Assembly: GCA_963965975.1 (NCBI GenBank) | Contig: OZ014424.1 | Location: 2,108,001-2,172,000 of the forward strand | Reading direction: 5' to 3' | Length of the DNA: 64,000 bases | Source of the DNA: Xestospongia bergquistia | Taxonomy: Eukaryota > Porifera > Demospongiae > Haplosclerida > Petrosiidae | In this document: positions 35,216 to 46,200 of the stretch, piece after piece | Position numbering within the stretch: position 1 is the stretch's first letter | Layout of the letters: each line of letters opens with the position of its first letter | The notes under the pieces: model-generated | Told to the model about the DNA's origin: nothing | The model's database searches: none | The model's input: the letters and a program-made list of their open reading frames with translations, nothing else | Translations under genes and position numbers: made by a program

Positions 35216-35345
35216 CATTTATTGTGACAATGCAAATTGCTCAATTGGCTGGTGGCATTTTGAATGTGCTAATCTTAAGAGAAAACCAAGAGGGACTTGT
35301 TGTCCTAAATGTGATAGATGGACCAAACTCTTAAATGTCATTTAA
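35215..35345 (+). other. PHD-finger-like terminal exon of the outer element
   Basis: The frame reads YCDNANCSIGWWHFECANLK and then RGTCCPKCDRW and a stop. The order C-x4-C, W, H-x2-C, then C-x2-C is the second half of a PHD finger, which reads histone H3 tails. Together with the upstream transposase and coiled-coil exons it suggests the protein ended in a chromatin-reading module. The first Cys pairs are not visible, and an acceptor site is not certain. Confidence 0.6.
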
Positions 35346-35754
35346 TGAAACTTTTAATTGAGCACCTAAAAAACTGAGTACATATTTCAATATATGTTTG
35401 CATAATGTAACACCTTGTCAGTTGGCATTGAACCTTTAACCACCTTTGCTTATTATAATGTACATGACCTACCCTAAAGTGTTAGTGAATATCTATAGCC
35501 ACACCCATCCAGCTGATTTCCTGAACAATGATTTGTTTTCAGGTAATAAAGCTTAATTGTATGACTTTTATGGTTCACTCATTACTTGATAAGAATGGTC
35601 ATGGCTTTTGGCTGTAAACTATATCTTTAGATTATGAGACTACTATAAATACATCAATCAATAATAAAAATGGATAAAACAAAAATTACCTATATGAGAA
35701 GAAGACTTTTTAGTAATTTAACATGATTCAAAACTTGGAAAATTAATAAACATC

Positions 35755-36530
35755 TGCTGTTTTAATAAAAACAGCTGCTTTGTTAATAGGGTAAACTCCA
35801 GTGGTACAAAAACCACTTATAACATATTCTATTGTCACACTTCTAGTGAATACCTTAACAAGGTTTGAGCTTAAGTAATTATGACACTCCTCTCACCAAT
35901 ATCTCTTTAAAAACGAAAAAAATCCCTTATCAAGGGTCTGAGTCAAGTGTGTAAAATGAGTTGGTAAACAAAATATAATTATTCCTTCCTCTGTAGCTTT
36001 ATTAATAACAGATGGAGTATAATGAGATGAATGTCTGTCTAACAATAAAAGCAATGGACGAAGTGGTGGAGTATGAAACAGAAAATGATGCCTGAACCAC
36101 ATATCTAACAGTTCACCATCAACCCAGTCACTCTCTGACAAGCCATACATTGACCCTGGCATCTCTCCTACAGTCACTTCAGCCTTTAATGTCTTTCGGT
36201 CAAACACTATCATAGGTGGCATGACATAGTAGTAATGGATTGAGTATGTTTTTGGCTATTCTGAGCAATGACTGGGAGGTGCTGGGTCTAGTGGCATACC
36301 AGTTTCATCATAGTTATATTTTTGGCAAGGTTTACTGGACAAGTCATTTTGATCTAATGTTTCTTCAAGAATATCAAAATAATGATCAAGTGCTTCAGGT
36401 GAGGTACACACGGCTCCAACATGGTAAAGTTGTTCAGGATTTCTAAGAGACAATGATGAGTCCCACCAACCATTTGTAACAGTAACATTTATATATGCCT
36501 TTTTGGTGGACAACACTTTGAATGAGGGCT
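35755..36530 (-). pseudogene. Inverted transposase fragment in the right arm of the outer element
   Basis: On the minus strand it repeats 32,855-33,660 of the left half: GWWDSSLSLRNPEQLYHVG, EALDHYFDILEETLDQNDLS, a CDETG motif changed to YDETG, FDRKTLKAEVTVGEMPGS, LLLLDRHSSHYTP and LTQTLDKGFFSFLKRYW. The N-terminal HTH part present on the left is missing. A stop and frame changes disrupt it. With the terminal repeats this makes the element partly foldback. Confidence 0.8.
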
Positions 36531-37064
36531 AAAATGACCAAAAACAGTAGGAGTAGTTGAATAGATGTAAAAATTGTTGACTTCGTACTGTAAGTTGAAA
36601 TAGAGAACTCTAACAACACAACTGAGCCAAGACTATCTTGACATTTTCACTCAGCATGTGCCAACTCGTGTTTAAATACGGACGAATATACATGCCACGC
36701 CTCCTACTTTTGGATCACGGAACACTGCCAAAACCACTAATAAATTTAAACGTTCTGTATCAGAATCTGTAGAGGTTTAGTAGGACATTTGTTTACTATT
36801 AGTTTCCAACGGTTTCGTTTCATCTTCAATGAAAAGAGCCAAGTGTACGACAATAGAATATTTTATCTGAACTTAGACGGGTCCGAAATTCTTCGTTTCT
36901 GATCGTTGTGGCTAAGAGTAAAGTTGAAAACGGCGGCTCTCCACATCTAGTGTTTTACCTATCTATGACCTACATTTTTATATACCAGTTTCATTACTTT
37001 TCTTTTCTACTGAAGAGGGAAGACGTCCGAATATACATGGTGTCCGAATATACATAGTTTACTC

Positions 37065-37388
37065 TAATTGTATTTAATAGGAAAGGAAATACCTCACCTT
37101 ACATCCATGCATAAAATACCTTTTTAATGAAGGGTTCTTTTCAACTGGGACAGAGTATAGTAATATAACCATATATGGAATTGAATTTTATAAGAATCCA
37201 TGTTATAGATGCTTAATTGTACAGTGTTATCAACAATTTGTCATTAGTTTATAGACAACTAATTAAACTAATTATATGAGGAAACCGTTATGTGTGTATG
37301 TACATTGTAGATCTGTTTATTCATCACTAAATAACTAATGAGTGACATGAATCTGAAATAACTTTTTACCCATCTCATAGATATATGT
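37065..37388. repeat. Host direct repeat, right copy
   Basis: Matches 27,023-27,361 in the same orientation, beginning at the TA that follows the outer element. The transposon therefore sits exactly at the junction of a tandemly duplicated host segment of about 330 bp. Confidence 0.85.
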
Positions 37389-37799
37389 GTACTTAAAGAG
37401 AAAAATGCAAGTGAAAACAAACCGGTTTCTTTACAAAATCAAGTAACTGCTAGTCAAAAAGGAAAAAATACTAGCTTTATCATTTTGGTTTTAAGTTTAT
37501 CAGTATATACTAGATAGATAATGCTGAGGCTTCTGAGAGTTGTTAGTTAACAACACCCAATATATTGATTCCAATATTGTGAGTGTCATCCTATCATTTT
37601 CTTGATAGTTTAGTTGATTACAACCTTTTTTGAAATATAGTGTTGCTTACAAGACTAGAATTATATACCTCTTAATAAAGGTGTTATCTGGTAGTACCAG
37701 TACAAACTACTAATTTACACTCTATTTTCAGTGCCTTATTAGATATGACAATGTATTAAAAAATAATAAAAGATATCAACAATACACTCACTCCATTAT

Positions 37800-38110
37800 A
37801 GTACTGCTGCTGTCACATAAACAAATCACAAATACTGCAATACATGTTACCATAAACATGATTATGAAAGCACCTGGTTATGACTTAATATAAAACCTGT
37901 TACACAGACTAACTTTAGCCGTTTTAATCAACAAGGAGCTGGAATGAAATTAGGTAGGCGGAGGTATCACTGAAGAAGTTGAAAGTTACTTGTCTTCCGT
38001 TTGTTTGGTACTGATATGTACATAATGAACAAGCAAGTAGTTGATAAAATAATACACCATCAAAGCAATAAATAAGGCCATTATCATCACAAGTTGTATA
38101 GTTATTCTTC
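37800..38110 (-). repeat. Relic resembling the GT92 leader exon, shared with 5,745-5,895
   Basis: On the minus strand, GAFIIMFMVTCIAVFVICL resembles the KAFINVIVVTCMVIFVISVF anchor of the GT92 gene at 47,498-47,602, with a candidate donor (GAG/TGAGTG) displaced by one base. Upstream (minus sense) lies a short open frame to about 38,110 whose C-terminal part (GRQVTFNFFSDTSAYLISF) is also present near 5,880. No catalytic exon follows. Probably an orphan exon duplicate. Confidence 0.45.
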
Positions 38111-38529
38111 AACAAAACAACAATCCTTCATAGCTTTTTTCATTCTTCTCAAAATATCTATTCCAAAGAAGATACTAACAGTACACGCTACAACACACGC
38201 CTACCAGCATATATTACTAAAACATTTCATAATTCCTTGTGATGGCTGAAAAATGTGCAATAAGTAAGTACATTAAGTTCTCACAGAAACTACTGTCACT
38301 ATTATATGTTAAAATTACTAGAACGTTTTGTACAAAAGACATACCAAAATACAATTGCAAATATATTGACAAAAGCTGCTCACATGTAAAATATGACAGT
38401 CGATATACGTATTATAGTTTCTGAGATATATCTTACTTTATGTCAGCAAAACAAGAAGTTATTTGAAGCATATATTTTATATTAGCATCCGGTATTTAGA
38501 TATTACGGTACTTGCCCCTAGTTGTAGTT

Positions 38530-40697
38530 ATGATGGTTATCGTATGCGCTTTACTTATCTTGGCCGCATTGTGTCTTCCTTCGGTAGTATGGACACAAGA
38601 TTGCATTAGTTCTCTTGTAGATCTTGAGAATTCTATTATTTTCAATAATAATAACATACGAAGTCTTACTAAAGGCTTTTATCCAGCTAATGTGTTTCCT
38701 GCATTGTGGGTAGAAGTGAAGTATTACTTGAACATGACAGATGACAATGAAACCAGTGTTATTGTAAGTCATCCTGTAGAAGATCGCACTGCTAAAAGTC
38801 TACACAGAGAGGACTATGTCTTCTTCTGGGTCTCATCTCCAGTGCTTATTTACGTACATCCTAGACTCTTGGAAGGTATTTCATTGCGTTTTGTAACAAT
38901 CGAGAATCATGTTGTGCATCTGATCATACAAGACTTTTGTGACAATCTAACAACTAATGAGATTCTTGGCCTGTTAAATGAGGCTACTATATGGGTAAGC
39001 TATGAGTAGGTAGTATTAACTCAGCACTTATATAAAACTGTACAAGTGTTAACATTTTTTGTACATATATAGATAAAGTATATCACCATAAAAATAGTTA
39101 TTTTAACAAATAAGTTGTTCTTTGAGATTCACTGGTACCAACTATTAAGTGTGTCCTCATTGTACTTAATCAAGGGTATAGACAATTTTTAGGACCGACA
39201 GACTAAAAATGGGCAACCAAAGAACACTTGATGTAACAACAATTATTAATGACTATATAATTAAATATTTAATAGGGTCTTTTTCACACCTTTATTATTA
39301 CCCCATTATATATATATAGCAATTGACCTTCAAGTGGTTGACAGTCAACTATCTAATTATTTCCTTCTTTTATGTTTCTTCTTATATCTACCTTGGCACG
39401 TAATATATTTATATATCATCTTTCTTTAAATTGGATGATTATCGATATTTATACATTAAGACCCCCCCTGCCCCCTACTGTACACCCTTGAATTGATTGT
39501 TATTTAACCATATAGGAGATATGCAAATTATCATTATATAGCTAATTTGGGTATCAAACACAGGTGTAAACATCATGATCCTCCTCTCATATTTGCATGC
39601 TCATGCATTATTTTGTAACAAAATTAAATGTCATTTTATTTCCATGGCCATATTTCTACAACTTTAATATTTTTTAAACACTGACAGATTAAGCAATAAG
39701 TAAAGTTGTATCATCTATTTTATAACTACAGCTCAAATCATATACAATTAAGAGAAGCTCAACTCTTTATGATGGAATAGATCCTGTTCTGCAGGGGTAC
39801 ACTTCTTATAAACCCAACATATTTAATGAAGATTTTTATGTTTTTGGAAGAGAAGACACCTATCAACGTTATGTGTATGAAATGGTTGTTGCAATACTGT
39901 TAGTGGTTATATTTTGTCAGGTAACTGCACCAATTTATATTTGGAAAACACGTAAACATTTACAAAGACAATCCAAACAAGGTCTCATGCATTCTGGCCA
40001 GAGATTTCGATTCAAGAGCATTATGTGGGCCACAGTTACAACACTATTAATATTGGTGATCATCATAACGGGTTTTGATTTGCATCATATTATTACCTTT
40101 GGTTTAATGTGGAGTGACAGGAATGAATTTTTATATTACCTAATTTTACCAGGACTTGTTCTTGTAGTGACAATTAACTTTATAATTGCTATTATCATCA
40201 CCCTAATAGATTATAAACATAATGAACTGATTGAATTGCCAAACCTGCTTTTTTTCAAGAAAACAGTTATTGTTGTTTTTTTCCAGTTCCTTTTTGTTAT
40301 GACGGAACTCTTAACAATGTTAGTATTCAGTTTCCATGGTTGTGGTATTATACTAGCAGTGTTAGCTAATCCAGTTCAAGTTTTTGCTACTATGGTCTTG
40401 TCAATTATGATCATCCTGTTTTTTCTCTTTAATTGCACATATATCTATGAGAAGGGTGAAAGAATTGTGCAATGTAGTGATTACTTCGAAATTATTTTAA
40501 GGATTGTGCTATGCATCATTTTTATTACGTTTTTAGCTATGTTTGGCAACATATATCTTAATGTTATACTTTTTGCTGGAACAGAACACAGTGGAGTAGT
40601 TAGTTCATTGGGTCAAATATTTCCAGCTATTTTACTCACATTTATGGGTTGGTTAGTAAAAAAACAATATGATAATTTTGTAGGAAAAAGTGCCTAA
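38530..40697 (+). CDS. Two-exon multi-pass membrane protein with signal peptide, unknown family
   Basis: Exon 1 is 38,530-38,994 and exon 2 is 39,732-40,697. The donor TGG/GTAAGC and acceptor TACAG/CTC join in phase 0, giving about 476 residues. The first in-frame ATG after a stop at 38,497 is 38,530. Residues 1-22 form a signal peptide (MMVIVCALLILAALCLPSVV). An extracellular part of about 180 residues carries N-glycosylation sites (NMT, NET, NLT). About six to eight hydrophobic segments follow from residue 206 (MVVAILLVVIFCQVTAPIYI onward), with a basic loop KTRKHLQRQSKQ after the first, and a short Lys-rich cytosolic tail. Receptor- or transporter-like, but I recognise no family motif. Relics of paralogues lie at 3,620 and 18,685 beside FucT genes; FucT G follows 570 bp downstream. 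Confidence 0.8.
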
Positions 40698-40994
40698 TCT
40701 GGGATGTCAACCTTTAAGAAAAAAGTGATATAGTGGACACCAACTCAGATGCATTTAAAGAAGACAGTCAGATGTGACATGCACATGTCATTATATTTAT
40801 ATATCATTCTTCATTATATATACATATCTATAAATTAATTGTACCAATACATATATGATTCTTATCTTTGTCTATTGTATTTTAACACTTTCCTTTTTAA
40901 TTGGTGACTTAGTCTGATCTTTGAATTATGTTTTTTTCTATGTATATCATTGCAAATAGTGGTGCATCTTTTTAATCTATCAATTTGTTATTTC

Positions 40995-41080
40995 AGATTC
41001 ATGTCACTTATTAGTTATGTAGTGGTAAATAAGATAACTAAACAGATCTACAATGTACATACACACACGTAATGGCTTCC
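40995..41080 (+). repeat. Dispersed repeat, copy downstream of the membrane gene
   Basis: Carries ATTCATGTCACTTATTAG through CACGTAATGG. It lies between the membrane gene and FucT G, as in the relic units. Confidence 0.75.
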
Positions 41081-41270
41081 TGATGTAATTAGTTCATTAG
41101 TTGTCTAGACTAATGACTCTAATTGTTTATAACACTGTACAATTAAGCATCCTTCTAATTGAATTCAATTCCAAATAATCATGATTATTTACTAGTACAT
41201 TATGTGTATAAGCATTACTGTGACTTAGTAAGTACTTGCATATAACTAGTTATCTCAGATTTGCTGCATC

Positions 41271-42494
41271 ATGTTTTCCAAACTCTTCAATTCAAAATGG
41301 AGAACGTATTTGTTCATGTGCACTTTGGCTATGACAGCAGTAACCCTAGTATATATAATTGTCAGTATGAACATGACATCACTTGGACCACCATCATGGA
41401 GTCATCCTGATAATATAACGTCTCAAATTATTATCCATTCAAAGTTATTACCCATTAAGAGAACTTACCATTATATAAATCTAAGTACTTCAATTCGTGA
41501 TAAGACCGCTACTGTTGGCAGTAATAGGAAAATTATTTTATTATGGACAACTTGGCTTGGCAGAGATTTTATTAAATCGATAGGAAGAAGTGGGCCAATA
41601 ACATGTGGACCAAACAAAAATAAATGTTTTCTTACTGATGACAAGAATCTTTATTCGAATAGCAGTGCTGTAGTTTTTCATATTGTGGAACATAATTTAT
41701 TAAAAAGTCTTAATTCTGCTAGTAGTATAAGTCGACCAACTGACCAAAGGTGGATTTTCTTCACTCAAGAGGCACCACCACGTATATATGAATATCGTCA
41801 TTTTATCCCCTATTCCAGATCTCTATTTAACTGGACAATGACATACAAGTTTAGTTCAGATATAAGACAAAGTTATGCCTACATAGTTCCTGGAAAGTTT
41901 AAAGGTGGTTATGATCCTAACAGAAATTATCTTGAAAACAGAACTAAAACAGCTATTGCTTTTATAAGTAATTGTAAACGTCCTCGTTTACGTGCAGCAA
42001 GAAAATTAAAGAAATATATTGATGTTGATATCTATGGTAAATGTGGAAAGCGGTGTAAACCAAACTGCTTCTCTTTGTTACCAAAATACAAGTTTTATTT
42101 GGCTTTTGAGAATGCTGTATGTGAAGACTATATTACAGAAAAAACATACAGAAATGCCATCACTAATGATATAGTTCCAGTAATAATATCAGGGACAAAC
42201 CTATCAAATCCTGCTGTGGTCCCTCCCAATTCTTTCATTAATGGACTTGATTTTAAGAGAGCTGTTGATCTGGCTGATTACCTCAAAAAACTTGGTAGTG
42301 ATCCTCAACTTTATAATAAATTCTTTAAATGGAGAGATGAGTGGTCTATAATAGATGGTGGTACCTATCGTATACCTTGTGATGTGTGTAACAAACTGTA
42401 TGAACCTAATCAATGTATAAAAGTATATGATGACATTGAACAATGGTATAGTGTCCAATATGACTGTAAACAATATCCAAAATGGAATAAGTGA
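41271..42494 (+). CDS. GT10 alpha-1,3-fucosyltransferase-like copy G
   Basis: Intact single exon, 407 residues, near-identical to copy F. Anchor about 12-32, FTQEAP, NWTMTYKFSSDI, YGKCGKRC, FENAVCEDYITEKTY and a CDVC tail. Differences from F include loss of the first stem Cys (HYINLST for HCRNLNT), AITND for AFTND at the edge of the nucleotide-binding motif, and SGTNLSNPAVV for SGANLSNPEVV. The stem-Cys change may alter a disulfide. The upstream leader GATTTGCTGCATC is shared with F, and homology with F starts only about 25 bp before the ATG. Confidence 0.92.
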   Translation: MFSKLFNSKWRTYLFMCTLAMTAVTLVYIIVSMNMTSLGPPSWSHPDNITSQIIIHSKLLPIKRTYHYINLSTSIRDKTATVGSNRKIILLWTTWLGRDFIKSIGRSGPITCGPNKNKCFLTDDKNLYSNSSAVVFHIVEHNLLKSLNSASSISRPTDQRWIFFTQEAPPRIYEYRHFIPYSRSLFNWTMTYKFSSDIRQSYAYIVPGKFKGGYDPNRNYLENRTKTAIAFISNCKRPRLRAARKLKKYIDVDIYGKCGKRCKPNCFSLLPKYKFYLAFENAVCEDYITEKTYRNAITNDIVPVIISGTNLSNPAVVPPNSFINGLDFKRAVDLADYLKKLGSDPQLYNKFFKWRDEWSIIDGGTYRIPCDVCNKLYEPNQCIKVYDDIEQWYSVQYDCKQYPKWNK

Positions 42495-43266
42495 GACAAA
42501 GAACATTGTTCTTTTACATGCACAGTTTAAGTAATGCATATTATATTCAAGTCTATACATATCTTATATAGTACTTTAATCACTGGTTTAGAAGTTATAT
42601 GAAATGTCTTGTATCCACTTGATAGATATACAGATAAGTCTTGTGGATATTCTTTACATTATAGTCTTATTATAATATAGACAATAGCTGGAATGACAAT
42701 TCACTAGCTTGGTATTATACTAAAATTAATACTTTAATGACAATCTTACCAGTACATATGTATACTGCAATTCATCAAATAATAAAGGAATTATGTAGTT
42801 TATAGTGTCTTTCATTAGCTGGTATATAAGGTTGAATGTAGTCCATTTATATATAGTGGAGCTAATTATAGATCATCTTCAATCACTTCAATTTAAAAGA
42901 TTATAGCTATATAGTAAATATTTTATGTTGAGATCACAATTCCATACACACAAATATATTTGTATTTTAAAATCATTTTTGATTTCAGTTTATAACTTCA
43001 TGCATTCAATGTAAGTATAGAAACAGAACTGAATACCATGAAAGCCTGCAATAAAATATTTATGTGAAAAACTAAGTATACAAAACCTAGTGATCAGGGA
43101 ATCTAATATATTTGGGTGGGAACCATTATTATACAAAGATGAAAACGACCATTGTATGTGCTGCATACATCTGTGCTGACATCACATTATGTATACAAGA
43201 AAAGCAACTGTAGTGTATGATGTTTAAAAGTAACATATCAGTAATAAGTTCAAAGGAAGTCCTCAA
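42495..43266. other. Intergenic between FucT G and GT92 (tail to tail)
   Basis: No gene seen. The two genes converge, and candidate AATAAA signals occur on both strands (for example near 42,780 plus, and TTTATT-type minus signals near 43,055). Confidence 0.5.
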
Positions 43267-46200
43267 CTAGCACATTTTACTTGTTAGTCTTTGAAAGGTT
43301 TGGTTAAAATATCGACTCATAATAAAAGTTCTTTCCCTTTTCCTCACATTAAATCTGAGTTTATAGCGAAAATGAAACAGTAAACCTACATTGATTGGTA
43401 CATCATACCAGGGAGTATAGCCTTTTTTAGCTTCAGCAATAGAATGAACATCAACCGCTGTCACTGCTTTAGGCTGAACAATTAACTTATGAGTGGGAGC
43501 AGTTTTGCCATCACCTATAGGATCACTACTTCGCAATGTTTGAGTGAAGTAACGAGGCCAACTCATACTTGAACATTTAACTGACTTATTGACTTCAGGA
43601 ACACTCACTCCATCACTTATAAAATGAGTATGAAATAATATATATGCAGCTGCATTTGAACGTAATTTTTTCAGAGTTGGAAGCATATCAGTAATCTTAA
43701 AGTGATTCTTATCTTGTGGAATAAAAAATTCGTCTTTATCCATCAAAGCTAGGTACTTCACACGATACAAATTACGATAAACACATTCATTCATTAGTCC
43801 AACTTGACCCCATGTTTCTGTAAATCCAGATAACACAGGTGGTTTCAAATTCCAGTCTAGTATCTCCACTAAACCTTCATTGATGTATGGTTTCATAATT
43901 TTGTAGAATGATTCAGTAACATTCTGAAAATAAATAGTAATGATTTCTGCACCCAGTACTAAGTTGAGTTCTATCCAATGTAACAATATTTGTGGATCCT
44001 TAATATCATAGAGAGGTTGATGTAAACACACACCAAATGTATAAGTCCTCTTTGGATTATCTCCTTGGATTGGTATGGGTTTTGTCAAGTTATTGCACTG
44101 GCTATTGGTTGAAATTCTAACTTCCCTTGGTTTCTCTGCCAATAACTTAGATTTTGTTCTAAGGATATATGACACCCAATACTGGCTAAATGTTGAATTC
44201 CGACGTCCCACCATTTTCTGATAGCTTACTTGAATACAAAATGTTTGGGTTTCGTGGTAAATTATCTGTGCATATAGTTCAGGTAATTTGTTCTTGAATT
44301 TCATGTCATGCATACTGATAAAAACAATGCCTATGTTAGATTTATCAGTTACATCATAGTAAGCAAGATTTCTAATCTATAAATGAAAGAAAATGACACA
44401 ACAAATAACATAAAATATTAGTATTAATGATAGTCACACTATGCCATATTTTGCATAAAACTGTCATTATCTCTTTAAAAGTTTCAATATACTACAGCAT
44501 GGAAAAACCAGACTGAGTTCTATGTCAAAGGTACATTTTCTTAATACATCAACAGCCTGAGCTCAAGACAGGCTAAACATATAAGCTATATAATTGCTGA
44601 TTCAATAGAGAAACAATAGAGATTAAATTGATTAACAGTTAGAGTCAGTGGCTTTAAATTTCTAATGTACCATCCACTACAACTAGTAATTTGTTTACCA
44701 CAAAGTATCTGTTCACTTTAACCCATAATTGATCAAGGGGAGTAGGATGGGCAAAAGATTGAGTAGTAGTTGGTACCTATATAATAGAAAAATCACATGT
44801 CAAGGTAGAATATATTAATTAATATTGTCTTTGAATTTATTAGAAATAAGTATATTTATTTATACATGCCAACTAGATTTTACTACAATTTGGTATGTAT
44901 GTACAAAGGAGAGATCTACTTTCAAGATTATCATAATAAATAACAAAGGCTATATTTAGGAGGCCAGCATTATTTATGCATAATGGTTGTAAATTTGGCA
45001 CTATTAATGTTTTAATTTTGCAATTTTTTGAAAAAATTCACTAACTTAATGTCTATAATTTTCATATTATTTAGGTCAGTTTTAAATATTTTGCAAACTT
45101 TTAATCCACAAAACATTATTTTAAAAACAAACCATTTTATAGTATCTTAAATACAATTGGTCTTATGAATTATACACACTTCATTTGTGCAGTTAAGTAG
45201 CTATTGTTCTACAACATGATATATATATATATCAGGTCTGGTGAGATGGCAAAGTTTTTGACACAAATTTTATATTGATACACACCTGTTCTAAATTCTG
45301 CACTTCATATGAGTCAGTAGTTGATACCTAAAAAATAATACAAGAAAGCCATTAGTTTTAAAAACAATATCAGATTATTAAAATTTCTGAGAATGACATT
45401 GATTCATTATGGCTCAGAAAAGATTATTGAAATTAAGAACTTGTAATTTGGGATTAATCATAACAGTGCTTCTTTAGAATACACAATGATAACCTATGGA
45501 TGTACAATAGATTGGGCTCCCTAGAGGTTCTAATTAGGTCATAGATTTTTTTTATTAAATTCTAATATTAATTTGTGTTGATAACTGGACTTTAATTTTG
45601 TACTAAACTTTGTACAGTTATCACTTACTAATTGTTTATTAATATTAATTAATTTGTAGTTTTATGGGAGTTGGTCTTGTGGTACTGAATCACACTAACT
45701 TCACAGGTTGAGCATTGTATTTTAAGCGAAATTTTAGATGCTTTGGTTTTTTCAGGTAGTTGTTAAAATTATCTTTCTTTAGATGGGCAAACACACTTAT
45801 ACTAGTTTAACATTATATTATTCCTTTATCCTGTTAACAATTGAGTCAAACAATGTAAGTATTCACTTTTACATAGCTCTACAGCCATCATCCTCAGTGT
45901 CAATAGTACCAGGAAATACCTTAAGTAAACTATTATTTGCGTGCACTAAATTTAGCGAAATTAGCGAAGACTATCAAAAACGCTAAATTAAAGTAACGTT
46001 AATATTAATTTCAATGAATAATTTTGGTTAATTAATTACTAATAAATAAATCAATGGTAATCAGCTGTCTTCATCTTCATCTTCATCTGTGGACTCCAGT
46101 TCATCTGCTTCATCATCAGAGTGGATTGTTTTCAAAATATCAGCTGTAGCATCTGTAAAATTACCATTTACTGGCTCTTGATACAACTCATTAAATAGAA

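Larger units (their letters stand above)
27362..37064. mobile_element. Outer pogo/Tigger-like element with long inverted repeats, carrying a nested element
   Basis: Both ends read GAGTAAACTAT and GGACACC, run inward as inverted repeats of about 500 bp, and are flanked by TA (27,360-27,361 and 37,065-37,066). The left repeat is 27,362-27,720 continuing at 32,119-32,265; the right is 36,535-37,064. Without the inner insertion the element is about 5.3 kb. It holds a plus-strand transposase (32,600-34,080), coiled-coil and PHD-like exons, 113-bp tandem repeats, and a second, inverted transposase fragment near its right end. TA duplication plus HTH-psq/CENP-B/DDE transposase place it in Tc1/mariner-pogo. 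It is broken. Confidence 0.85.
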
